Assembly (NCBI RefSeq): GCF_921293095.1
Contig: NW_025791658.1
Location: forward strand, 9,610,001-9,674,000
From: Ischnura elegans
Lineage: Eukaryota; Arthropoda; Insecta; Odonata; Coenagrionidae
Direction: 5' to 3'
Length of the DNA stretch: 64,000 bases
Of this stretch, positions 12,307-23,159 are shown one piece after another; positions within the stretch are counted from its first letter, which is position 1; each line of letters starts with the position of its first letter. Both the position numbers and the translations under genes were made by a program. The notes below the pieces were generated by a model. It did not search any database. It was given only the letters and a program-made list of their open reading frames with translations, and had not been told where the DNA came from.

Positions 12307-13158
12307 GAATCCACACTAACTCTGTTTTTATGGATAATGAAATGGTCTTTATGACATCTTTAAAATTGCTTTTCCGTCTGACCTTTGCCTGTTGCCTTTT
12401 AAACGATGTTTGTGTCATCTGTAATTATATAACTGGGGTAGTTTGTGGGAGAGATTCAGGTTGATAGTCTGTCCTATTGGCACCAAAATTATTATGATTA
12501 TCTGGTTCATTTTCTGCTGGTTTGTGTCATCAACTCTTCATTTATTCATCTTTTTAGGCCGTCTGTGACAGTGAGGCTGTATTCACCCACTGTTATGCGG
12601 GCAATGTGGGCTCTGTCCATGATGCCAGAGTCTTTCGGCTTTCAGCCGTTCATAATTTCCTTAATGATGAAACGAAATTCCCCAATGACAGCCATATCAT
12701 TGGGGATGCTGCCTATGGGTTACATCCCCAGCTCCTGACCCCGTATGCTGACAATGGCCATCTGTCACAAAGGCAGAAGAATTTTAATTTCACTCATGCT
12801 TCAGCCAGAATGGCCATCGAGAGAGCCTTTGGCCTCCTGAAAGGCCGGTGGAGGTCATTACTCCACACCCTGGCTATGCAGGACTTATTGTTAGAGCAGG
12901 TGCCAATAGTAATTTTATCTTGCTGCGTGTTGCACAATATCTGTTCAATACGGAGAGATAGGCTGCTGGCCGGCCTGCACAACAATGTCAACCTGGGCAG
13001 GAAGAAAGAGGCCGAGATGCAGGGAGGTTGAAAAGGGACTTAATTTGTGCGCGTCTGGCTGTGAGGGACGTTTGATTAAGGTGTCTTTTGTAAGTGTATA
13101 TAATAATGTAAATGTCTCTGATGCTGATACTTCTATCTTGTGTTGTTTTTTGGTTTAA

Positions 13159-14992
13159 CCCTTTCAGTCCCACCTATCTTTAATTTCAAGTTATTTCGCT
13201 GAAATTCGTTATATGTGACTTCTTACACTTCGTAACACCGATAGTATTCAAGGATCTCATTTTATTTATTCACATACTTTTTTACATAATTTTTTAAATA
13301 ATGGACAGAAATGTACCGCTGGGACTTTGGAGCCCTTTTTCTCTCTCGTCTAATATTCCCAAAAAAAGATAAGCCAGTGATTTTTCTTTATTAAACTCTT
13401 TATTTTAAGAGTTTTTACTTATAAATCTACATGGAACTCACTTTTATGATTTTAGCAATTTTTCCTTCATCATAAAATATCGTGATAAACAATAATTTTC
13501 TGTTTTTTCTAGAAGTATCATATAAAGTTGAGTGAAATTTACAATTATTAGCTGTAGTTAGGTATGGTAATGTTGAAAACAATTTCTTGTGGCATTAAGA
13601 TACCAGTATACAGCACAGTGAGAACACTATATATACGGCTAAGAACGCCACGAACCATGCTAATTAGAAGCTAACAGCACACATTTAGTGTCCTTAGACT
13701 TATACACTCCTAAACCTGTGGAAGTGTGTGAAAAATCAAATTCCCCCCTTTTTTTAACTCTTCGTCTCCCTTTAGGCAAGGTAAGCCTTTTCTGTGGACT
13801 CTCACAGTTCCACATGCTAATGTCTTTTCAGACGTAAGCTGTTCAAGAAGATGCAGCGATGTATGAAAAAATTTATACATATCTTTTTCCCCAAATATTT
13901 TGTGTGAGATGGAGAACAACGCATTCTCCTAGGCCATATTTATTAAATTGTTTTTCAATTCCTCATCTTTCCCTTGATGTATCCTAAAGTTTTTGTGTAT
14001 CCAATCATATCACTGATTGCCCAAATTTTGTATCCCCTTTGATTGGTTTCTTAGGGTTGTACTGTTTCATTGAAATGCGACCTTTGAAAAGGTCCACACT
14101 TTCATCCACACTCCACTCTCTCGTCCCTCTATAAACTGAACAAAATGTAGCATTGAGTGAGTCTGTAAGGAGGCGTAATTTGAAGCATTTATCTTTACAT
14201 TGTAGTGTTATCTTTGAATTGTCATTTATGTGTAAATATCTCAAAATTTTCTTGAAATCTGATTCTTGACATTGTCCGTTTTACAACAGAGACGCCCAAA
14301 TCAGGCTGAATAGACCAAAAATGTTTTATACTCAGTAGTTGGTGATAGCCCATGAGGAAATAAGCTCCTCTCGTTTCAGTTTCAATGCATGCCCTTTTTT
14401 GCACAGCGTATAAATATCCTGCTGCTTAGATTTTTCCAACCTCGGATACTTTCAGTACATAGAAAGGGCATCCCATCTGGTTCCTCGTCATAAGGTGCAT
14501 TTTCAATAGTTTCCTCATCCAGATCCTGAATCGCGGAATATTGTGATGCCTCAGGAGTTGTTAATTCATCATTATCTGCAAAATTACACCCATTAGTATG
14601 AGGAACCTCGTCTCAGCACGCAAAATATAATAAAACGACCAAAAATTTTTGAAACAAATATTTACCTATATTGGTGTCTTCCCCTATATCAGAAGGTAAT
14701 TCTTCGAGTAAAATATGCTCAACTTCCTTGTTTCTTAAGACTTAAGAATACTGTATCCACCGTAATATTTTGAAAATAAAGTGCTTGTGAGCCAAAATTT
14801 TTAAAATAAGTTCGGTAAGTTTTCGTAATTTTTTTCACGTAGCGCACTCTTTTGGGGAGAACTTTAACCGGGCGGCTAGTAATAAGTATCAGAAATGTAT
14901 CCCTGAAATCCAATTTGATGTACAAATGAAGGTCTTGGGTTCACGGGAAAAATAACGAGTGGTACATATATGTACCTCTGGTACTGAAAGGG
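13159..14992 (-). mobile_element. piggyBac element, internally deleted
   Basis: The ends CCCTTTCAGTCCC and (complement) CCCTTTCAGTACC are flanked by TTAA at 13155-13158 and 14993-14996, the piggyBac signature. It is 1834 bp and encodes a damaged minus-strand transposase. It lies inside the Harbinger element, downstream of its transposase gene. Confidence 0.9.
13710..14590 (-). pseudogene. piggyBac transposase remnant
   Basis: Read on the minus strand, the amino part is acidic (DNDELTTPEASQ..., about 14590-14460). It is followed by a GYHQLLSIKHFWS stretch, RYLHINDN and the first catalytic-Asp region SVDESVDLFKGRISMKQYNP (about 14120-14060). The next recognisable block is the distal ACGTVRVHRKGLP segment (about 13830-13780). 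The core between them, holding the second and third catalytic Asp residues of the DDD nuclease, is essentially absent, and the frame is shifted between blocks. The protein cannot be active. The ends alone could have been mobilised by an intact relative. Confidence 0.8.
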
Positions 14993-15109
14993 TTAAGCTG
15001 ATGAATATGTGATTTATATATGAAATAAAAAATAAATTGAAAATAAAACCCCTTACTTATTTTTTGAAACTACTCTTTTAATAGTTGTTACCACCTACAG
15101 GTTTGCATG

Positions 15110-15440
15110 AACTTGATGATTCCATTGATCACTGTTACCTGATGGTTGTGTCATCTGCAAATATAATTGGAATAGTTAGTGTAATACATTCCGGCAGCTT
15201 GTTAATGAAGGCTAGAAATGGCAGGTATAGGTTCTAGAAAGTTCATTATGGTTTCCCACATTGCAAAGGAAGGGGCCTGCAGATGACAGTATAAATTAGC
15301 TTTCTCTCTTGTAAATAAGATTGAATCCATTGGCTAGCCTGCCTTGGTAGGAGAGTTATATAATTTACTCTGCTAAAAGATTTATTTGAGATCAATAAAT
15401 GAGGTGAGGATTCTAAACAGTCTTTGGACTCCAAGATATT
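15110..15440 (-). mobile_element. decayed LINE reverse-transcriptase fragment
   Basis: On the minus strand the translation shows a QWIQSYLQERKL stretch, then INKLPE and IIFADDTTI. The FADD block is the catalytic motif A/C region of non-LTR reverse transcriptases (Jockey/CR1-like). Stops interrupt it. Its full extent is unclear; the DNA up to about 16600 may belong to the same decayed element, but I cannot show it. Confidence 0.5.
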
Positions 15441-16945
15441 GTCATGGAAGGTGAATTATGCCGTATTGATTTATTTATTATTCCTTAAGCTGAATTGATG
15501 CTTACATGCTGTAATATTTTTCAGTTAAGGAAGGTATTCTGTAATACATTGATTTTTCAAGAACCTTTGCGAAGGAAGATCTAAAATTCCATATACTGTT
15601 ATCATCTCGATTTGTAAATAGAGAAATAGTTAAGTAATTTAATTAAATTGTGTGAATTTCTATTTGACGAAAGATTGATAATAAATATCTGGGAATGGAA
15701 TTAGAATTAACTTGCCAGAGCTTTTAATACAATATGAATTTTAACACATCATCAATCTTAAAATTATTAGGAATGGCATTTCGGTTGGTTAATTAATCTA
15801 CATTATACAAAATTTTCCTAGGATCTGTCATGATTTCTCATTACATAGCAGCATATTTAATAATTTTTTTTAGTATTGTCCATCTAAGGAGAAATTATCG
15901 CCATGTTTACTTAGTCATGTGATAATCTTCCATCCTTGCCTCTAATTATTGATTTAACATCCTCTTTAGCCTGCAGATATTGCCTTGACATGCAGCAAGC
16001 ATGATTCTCCATGCTCTTCAAATATATCCTTTACAAGTTAATTATTACTCTACCTTTCCACCAAACCTGTTCTGCCTGGGATTTTTAATCATTCAGATTT
16101 CCTCACATCATAGTCACCTCTGCCATTAGTTACTCCAACCTTCTCATACTCTTCCTGCATGTCTATTCTTTCCTGTAAACTATTCTTCTAAAGTTTATGG
16201 TATTCCCTTCCATACTCAATCAGATCTTCCACATTCGTTGCATTAATAAGATTGAAACAAAAAGTTTGCAGTGGATAACAGTTGCATCAAACACAATGCT
16301 ATTTACCCCAATTCTTTATCATTCCTAGGCTGCAGTGTTCCTGCCACTACCCGAGGTTTCCATTATTAATTCAATGAGCTCCGAACCCTCTACCCTGTGA
16401 TTGCTATAATTCATGTGCAACTGAACCACCACTATGTTTGTGGTACATACCTCATTCTTACCACTATTGTCACAACCTATTGTATGACAGCTTCCTTCTT
16501 AATCCAAGGAGGACAAGAGTTTGCCCTCAATATCTTTCTTACACACCACCAGAACTGTGCCCCCTATTCCTTGTTTGAAATTTTAACCACATAATGTGGT
16601 TAAGCTCGTTCTACATGATATATTGAACCACTCAGTTGCATTCACTGCCAATGTTTTGACTTCCATTTTAGCTTTATTAATTTACCACATGAGCTTAGCT
16701 TGAGGCATAACTATGAAATGAGGCCACCTAAGGAAAATCAGTTGTAGTCCCTGCCTCTTAACGAAGGGAAAGGAATAACATACTCTGTGAGAGTATAAGT
16801 AACAATAAATCTTTTCAAAAACAACAATGTATTAAAAATATCACAATCAAATACATACAATATCAGAATACACACTAAAATATCTTACACAATTAATTCC
16901 AAAAATAATGCAAGCCTTCGCTCATCAAGTACAATTATTCAGGCT
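15441..16945. other. unassigned interior of the Harbinger element
   Basis: AT-rich DNA between the LINE scrap and the stop codon of the Myb-like gene. A plus-strand ORF at 16397-16594 has no recognisable domain. Confidence 0.3.
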
Positions 16946-19620
16946 TCACTGCTTCTTCAGGCCAGACAGGAAATTAAACAGGCGGTCCTGTTTTGCCATG
17001 GCCTCGGCATGCATGGCCGCCCGCTGCTCCCTGCTGGCCTGCAAAGATTGCAGTACTGAATCCGCACTTGGTCTGCCTGAAAAGAGAGGAACAAAAATTG
17101 AAAAGAGCCGCTTTAAATTTTGCTACATTAGCTACAATTTTGATTGATGTAATACAATTACAAATAGAAAAAAGTGATCTAAATTCACAGCTCATAACAA
17201 TGCTGAATACATCTTGCTTGGTGAACTATACAAAAGCTTATAAGTTGATGTTCCAATGTGATTTGGAGAATTTTCTGAAGGACGAAGAAGCTTCAGCTCA
17301 AAAGTGATCATAAAAAAAGCACTGCGTAGACTGATTAAGTCATATTTGTAAAAACATCACAGATGTTGCAGTCAAAACCAATAGAACTCATTCGATCAGT
17401 TGGCAGAGACTTACGTCTTCTTCCACTGCTACTTCCACTTCCACTGCTACTTCCACTTCCACTGCTACTTCCACTGCTAGGTGATGATGAAAACTCTATG
17501 TGTGCGGTATCTACCGCTCGCACTGGAGCCATCCATGGCTCCTTCTCAAAGAAGGAGTCCATTAGCTGAAAGGATAAGTCACACTAATAAAAAAAAACTG
17601 GCAAAACTAAATAACATTTATCAGGGTGGCATGAAAAGTGTAATACCTCCAAATAAACCCAATTTCTTCTGGAGTTCCCACTCCTATTGTTGTGGTCCTT
17701 GATGGACCTGTAGGTCTTTTTCAGGCCATTTATTTTGCTTTTGCACTGAGGACCAGTGACAGCAACGCCATTGGCCCTCAGTGCATCAGCTAGTCTCTCC
17801 CACACCTTCTTCGCCGACGTCTTCCCAGAGCTCAACATTGGCTCCTCCTCCTTGAACGTCTGCACAAGGAGGAGGATAGCCTCATGGGTCCAACGAAAGG
17901 TATCTGCAAAACACATTCTACAATTAATGACCAGTCTTATTGTTAGAGGTTACACAGAACATTAACTTGCATACTTTAGTTTGTCCTTCTGAATTCACGA
18001 AGGGTTTTGCATGCATTGTAAGGTAAAATTGAGGATAATCACATAAGATCTTTGCTTAGGTCTGACCACACGAGGCAACTAAAATATATTCCACAGTGCG
18101 CAAGTAATGTGTTCCAAAATGGGTTTTTTATCCCTCTGCATGATATAAAAAGAGGAAAATGATGGAGCACATGATGAGGACCCCACACAAAAGTCTCCTT
18201 ACTTAACCAATATTGAATGCCCAGAACTTTAACAATGCGCTTAAGGTGTCTTAAGTAAAAAAATTTCTAGGATACACATGAAAATGTGAACGTGCAAAGG
18301 AGGCGAGAAATCAGTACCAGTATCTGAGCTATGAAAAAACACTTCATAGTTATTATAAGTTATAGTAATATAAATGTTATATAAGTTATAATAAATATAA
18401 ATGTAATATAATGAAATGCCATACCATCCCCAGCACTCCTGCTGCTCTCTCCAGCTGCGAATAACATAGCCGATATTAAATCCAAAAGCAATCAGAATCA
18501 TACTGAGGTTAAAATGAACTTACATCTACTAAGTATACCCAATGCAAGAAGAATACGTGATAGCCACTACACAAAACACCAACGGCATTTATGTATTCCC
18601 GGCATTTTAAGAAATTCATTATATTAAAACAGTACTGTCACAATATCAGAAAAATCACAGACGTAGTATTAAAAAAATACACAGCAACATACACTAACGT
18701 ATTTGTGGCCAAGTAATAACATCGTCAACTTAACAGCCTAAGCCTTACCGTCAAAGGAGATCTCCCCTCGTGCTTGGTTGGCCAAGGGAGGCTCATCGTC
18801 TAAGTCTTCTAGAACAAAATAGTAAAAAATGCTCATTAGCGCAACAGGATGATTTGCAAACAGGCTGTAATTGTGAAAAGCTTTGCGGGATATCTTAGCG
18901 TCAACGCCTGATACAACGCGTGCAGCCGGCTGTGTAGCGGTTGTGGCCATGCTGCCATCTCCACCTGTAAATATCAGAAATCAATATCTCAGAGTTGCAG
19001 CGAAACTGTAGTAGTATATAATAAATAAATAACTGTATTTAATGCACGGGAAAACGTAGCTAATTGATAGTAAAACAATGCAGTGATATCTACACGCACA
19101 TGTTCATAGCATAGAAGAGCGGCACGATACTTACGTCCCATTTTCGAGAAATATTCACAGAAAAATATATACGCAGTAACAAAGATAACATTGTAATACA
19201 CGAGTTTATAATAATGAAACGCGTAGGCATTGACTTACGCTCTAGCGGCGGCCGGTGGTCCGGGCCACGTTTTTCACAAACAGGATCTTCTAAAATGAAA
19301 AAAAATAACACGGAAATAAGAAATACATGCCCAAAGAGAGAAATAGTTTCATTAAAACATTTCATAAAGACGTAGTAACATACCTTGTGCCCTCACGGAC
19401 TTCATTAGGTTTGTGGCGAACACCATGTCTGAAAGAGGTAAAATTCGCATTTGTAATCGAGCTCTTCCACTATATATAATTTTTAAAACACAATTACAAT
19501 TATATAAATGTACGATATCTTACCCATGTGCGCCTTCTCCGCTACCGCTGGAGTGACTTTTAGCGAAAAGACGCGTCCTGACTCCGCGTCCAGCAGTTGC
19601 AGGGTTACCATGCCTTCCAT
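16946..19620 (-). CDS. Harbinger Myb/SANT-like DNA-binding protein
   Basis: A multi-exon minus-strand gene. Exons that join in phase are 19620-19524 (starting MEGMVTLQLLDAESGRVFSL), 19428-19384, 19289-19239, about 18966-18749, 18454-18425, 17903-17647, 17565-17415 and 17076-16946. The 17903-17647 exon encodes the trihelix/Myb-SANT-like domain with its aromatic core (FRWTHEAILLLV, KVWERLADAL, KKTYRSIKDHN). It is followed by a Ser/Gly repeat linker (17475-17415) and a helical tail ending in FNFLSGLKKQ and TGA. In known Harbinger systems this protein binds the element ends and helps bring in the nuclease. No disabling change was found in the exons read. The exact borders in 18966-18749 are uncertain: that stretch is open throughout, and a spliced-out middle is possible. 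It is convergent with the transposase gene. Confidence 0.8.
17415..17482 (-). repeat. Ser/Gly-coding minisatellite
   Basis: A tandem 12/18-base pattern (AGTAGCAGTGGAAGTGGA type on the minus strand) encodes the SSGSG linker of the Myb-like protein. Copy number may vary between element copies. Confidence 0.7.
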
Positions 19621-20164
19621 TACTTGTAATCTACTCCCTTCAAATTTCCGCCACAAAATGACTTGCTCCTCCTCGAACCCTAGTTTTCACAGAAGCGTCT
19701 GGAGCGAGGCGGGAAACGGGTGTGTGACGTTTTCCGTGACGTCACACCTTAACCTGTAGCGCTCCGTAGCGAATAACGGACCGCTTGGGAGCTCGTCGGT
19801 GGCGCTACGAAGCATTAGTAGCGTTCAACGGACCGCACCCCGAGTCTGCTCGCGCTCCCGGCAAGGAGGCACGCGGGCTGTTCAATTCATAGATCTTTCA
19901 TATAGGTAGATGGCGCATGACGTCACGCAAGCGTGGTCAACATAAGCGTGGTCGTGTATCACGTGACTCGGGTCAGCGTTATGGTGAATACGCGTAGTGC
20001 CTTCGGTTGCGATGAGAGATTCCTGAAAGGAATTTGTGTTTCTTTTCACTGCAAAGTTTGTCCCTGTTAAAATTAAAGCCGTGTTAGCCATGGATATATT
20101 TATTACTGAGTAAAGATACGTGTAATGCAATGCATGCGCTATTTAATAAGAAAATAAAAGCATT

Positions 20165-21271
20165 TACTGTCTATAAAAAAAGCAAGATACTCGAGTTTGA
20201 GGAGCTCTAGCGTCTAAACGAAGCAATCGATTTCAATGCAACAAAAAGCATACGAAAGAGAATTTAGTTCTACGTTATATCATGTACTTTAAAAATTCTT
20301 CGGCTAAGTAGTATTTCCTGTACTTAATTTTTTCTCAAAAAAGTACCCGTTTTTTGCGCGTAAAATCAAGTTGCCCAACTTTGAGCGCTTGGCATTCCCG
20401 TAGTTTTCGTTCCTATAACTTGCAATTTTGATATAAAGAAGCAACATCTATTACTAGCAGTTTGCCGAAAACAAATTGTTTATACCACAAAAATTAACGG
20501 AGTTGTTGTAAACAACGCAAACCTCTGCTAACTTCGAAACCAGTGAGTCAATTGAAAATTGATTGGTACTGTTGTCTTCCGTAGAATGTTAGTAATGTAT
20601 ATACGTAGATAATACACGTTAAATGTCAGCAGTATATTCAATATCTTTTTATATTTATTTTGGTTTTTAGCTCTTGTTGTCGTCTTCTCCCTGCCTGACG
20701 AGGATGCCCTAAACAAAGCACCAGAAAAGAGAAAGTCTATCGAAGTCATACGTGCGTACGCGCATAGAAACGTCTAGATAAATAATAAGTGATATCGACG
20801 TTATTATTGATATTTAATATACATTTCATATGTGCTTGCATTACTAACATTCTACGGAAGACAACAGTACCAATCAATTTTCAATTGACTCACTGATTTC
20901 GAAGTTAGCAGAGGTTTGCGTTGTTTACAACAACTCCGTTAATTTTTGTGGTATAAACAATTTGTTTTCGGCAAACTGCTAGTAATAGATGTGGCTTCTT
21001 TATATCAAAATTGCAAGTTATAGGAACAAAAACTACGGGAATGCCAAGCGCTCAAAGTTGGGCAACTTGATTTTACGCGCAAAAAACGGGTACTTTTTTG
21101 AGAAAAAATTAAGTACAGGAAATACTACTTAGCCGAAGAATTTTTAAAGTACATGATATAACGTAGAACTAAATTCTCTTTCGTATGCTTTTTGTTGCAT
21201 TGAAATCGATTGCTTCGTTTAGACGCTAGAGCTCTTCAAACTCGAGTATCTTGCTTTTTTTACAGACAGTA
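20165..21271. repeat. 433-bp near-perfect inverted repeat with 241-bp spacer
   Basis: The left arm 20165-20597 and right arm 20839-21271 have equal length and differ at only about five sites by eye. The spacer 20598-20838 contains a short open stretch following a TTTTTAG acceptor-like site on plus. A transcript across it would fold into a very long hairpin. It may be a foldback element or an inverted duplication inside the 3.2-kb element. Confidence 0.9.
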
Positions 21272-21321
21272 GGGTAGCTCAGGCATCCGGCAAGTTACGG
21301 AACAAGTATATTTTCCTTGTA

Positions 21322-21567
21322 TTGACGATGGAAGTATTCACAGCTATTACTTCCCTATTTCTACATTTAAGGGACCATATTCTGGAGCAAGATTTTGAAG
21401 AAAATCAGACAAATAACTTAGTTCGTGAAATAATATTCGAACACCTAATTAATCAATCAAGATTGAGAGCAAGTAAGATTTATTTTCAATGTATTTCCAA
21501 CTCACTCGGCTACCTGAACAAAATGTATTTTACGGAATCAGTATGGCTTCCAATTCCATGCATGTAA
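21322..21567 (+). CDS. unrecognised exon-like ORF inside the 3.2-kb element
   Basis: The ORF begins MTMEVFTAITSLFLHLRDHI and is rich in charged helix-forming residues up to about 21487, where CAA|GTAAGA forms a good splice donor. A pyrimidine-rich TTTTTTTACAG acceptor-like site lies upstream near 21254-21264. A second acceptor (TTTTCTTGTAG) lies at about 21727-21737, before the MITE at 21795. I recognise no domain. It could be a remnant of this element's transposase gene or a captured host exon. Confidence 0.3.
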   Translation: MTMEVFTAITSLFLHLRDHILEQDFEENQTNNLVREIIFEHLINQSRLRASKIYFQCISNSLGYLNKMYFTESVWLPIPCM

Positions 21568-21794
21568 CTGTAAAGACTATTTTTAGGCTACATTATTTGA
21601 GTGTGAGCTGAGGCTGGGCCCTCAATCATTTCTTCAGGTTCCTCTTTTTTCTATTGCCCTATGCTAACTGAATCTCGTTTAGACTGTATGGTTTCTAATT
21701 ACTATTATGTTATTTCTAAACCCTTTTTTTCTTGTAGATTCTGTTTGATGGATGCTCTCTATCCTCATTTTGGAATTCTATGAAATTGTTACAT

Positions 21795-22016
21795 GGGGGA
21801 ACACGGGGCGGAACGAGGTAAGCGGTTTTTTTTAACGCGAAAAAAGGTGCTGCGCAAGCGGGAATAACTATATCTAGCCCAGATTGGTGTTGCTTATATT
21901 TTAAAAACAACAATTTTGACTAGTTATATTTACTCCTGCTTTATTTCGCAATTAAAAATCGCTTACCCCGTTCCGCCCCGCCACCCTGTTGCGCACCGGG
22001 TTCCCCTATGTTCTAC
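21795..22016. mobile_element. MITE with GGGGGAAC / GTTCCCC ends
   Basis: About 220 bp with inverted ends (GGGGGAACACGGGG left; complement of CCGGGTTCCCC right) and inner inverted words GCGGAACG..GGTAAGCG. The right side has an extra stretch with no counterpart on the left. A target duplication is not clear. It interrupts the exon-like region of the 3.2-kb element. Confidence 0.6.
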
Positions 22017-22980
22017 CAAATATGTGGACATACACACTGTGGTCATTTAAAATGTAAAATTTATAGTCTTCTTTGATGGAGTGAAAATTGAGCTTCACTT
22101 TTGTATTCAAACCTTGTTTTCCATTGTCGGCAAAACATCTTTATTATCTGCGATGTTTTCATCACACCTCCAGCGGACGTATATTGCTAAAGGTTTCTTT
22201 AATAAACAAGGATTTATTACTAGCACATGTTGAAGGATATTTAATCATTTTATGCGAACTGAATTACGTACGAGAGATGTTCACGTATAAAATTTCTTAA
22301 AATCAATGCTGGCTGCAACACTGACTATTGTGGGTACTTTTGTTAATTAACATTCTGAGGAATCTTAAATTATATTTTCATCAATTTGCCCCGTGCAACG
22401 AGAGATAATTACCAGATAGAAGGAATAATCAGCTGGTTAAAGCTCCTAATGTTCTTCTCTGGCTTTGAAAGTCATGCAACATTGGAAGTGTCTTTCCTTT
22501 AACGATGACGTTCTATTAATGGCGTATTATTGAAAAAAAGATAGTACCTATCATTTGTGAAAGATTACTTATTAATGTACTGGATTGGTGGTTGAAATTC
22601 ATAGCCTATGGTTGTGTATACATTTTTCTCAAACCATGTAATCTACCTTTGTGTTATTGCTAACTTTATTTACGAAAAAAAACGGAGCCTTTGGATGCAG
22701 GTGTTCCTCTGTAAAGGACACAAACGAAACCAAACATGTGTTCCTGAAGGCTGCTTCAGTTGCGCATAATTGGGGAAACTATTTCAGTTTTACTATAGTT
22801 CTTCCTAAAACTGAATTAAAATGAACTCTATTTTGCTATAAGGTTCACATATAATACAGCAAAACGTAAATAAAAATAAATATCAAAATAGACACGTACT
22901 TCTTTAGCGCTGTAAGTAAAAGTAACATGTCTTTTACCCGAGCGGGAACGATATTCACAACAGAGAATTCAAACGCCGCC
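22017..22980. other. unassigned interior of the 3.2-kb element
   Basis: AT-rich. Contains no recognised coding domain. Confidence 0.3.
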
Positions 22981-23159
22981 ATTAATTTTGACCCGAACCA
23001 CGTGACTCCGAGAACGAAAGGGGGGGCGGTATGTTGGCTACGCGCTCCGGCCGTAAGGGGCTAGGGGAAAGCGCCATCTACTGTATAAAAGATCTATGGT
23101 TCAATTCGGTGGGTGAGGGGGGCGCGTTTCTTCCCGAGGCTTGAGTGCTCCACCTCTTG

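Larger units (their letters stand above)
9414..13031 (+). pseudogene. Harbinger DDE transposase (4 visible exons, damaged)
   Basis: Exons read as 9414-9654, 10629-10772, 11296-11537 and 12558-13031. The protein starts MADINEGGLAALNN and continues through an acidic helix (YLEDDEEDRVLEFLAEE). The catalytic triad is in place: D in GAIDGTHIEI, D in GSVHDARVFR and E in the AIERAFGLLKGRWR stretch, with the usual CVLHNIC near the end. This is the DDE_Tnp_4 / HARBI1-type nuclease fold that cuts and joins the element ends. Two defects are visible: the reading frame shifts near 9485-9500 in exon 1, and exon 2 does not join exon 3 in phase, with roughly seven or eight residues of the usual helix-turn-helix missing. 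A tiny exon may be hidden or deleted. The gene ends in TGA at 13029-13031. Confidence 0.85.
9281..19840. mobile_element. PIF/Harbinger transposon, near full-length, nested insertions
   Basis: The ends are inverted GGGTGCGGTCC, followed by similar CGCTAC/GCTAC-rich subterminal DNA, and the flanking trinucleotide is CGA on both sides (9278-9280 and 19841-19843). The element carries the two standard Harbinger genes in convergent orientation: DDE transposase on plus and Myb/SANT-like protein on minus. Its 10.6 kb is inflated by secondary insertions: hAT MITEs at 10003-10280 and 11618-12306, a piggyBac at 13159-14992 and a LINE scrap near 15110-15440. Known PIF/Harbinger elements use 3-bp targets, usually TWA; CGA is unusual. 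Confidence 0.85.
19888..23098. mobile_element. 3.2-kb terminal-inverted-repeat element, 8-bp duplication, superfamily unclear
   Basis: The ends are inverted CATAGATCTTT..TA..GTAGATGGCGC, with CACGTGACT and GGGTCA words shared subterminally. Exact 8-bp duplications GTTCAATT flank it (19880-19887 and 23099-23106). An 8-bp target fits hAT or P superfamilies; the CA..TG ends do not decide. No transposase is recognised. Inside are a 433-bp foldback (20165-21271), an exon-like ORF (21322-21567) and a GGGGGAAC-ended MITE (21795-22016). Confidence 0.75.

Noticed and set aside
18299-18317. Extra exon of the Myb-like gene after a CTCAG acceptor-like site
   Set aside because: The upstream exon joins directly and in phase to the 17903 exon; a six-base exon is not needed.
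19136-19165. Exon before a GTAAGT site on minus
   Set aside because: No acceptor precedes it, and the 19239 exon joins the 18966 exon in phase without it.
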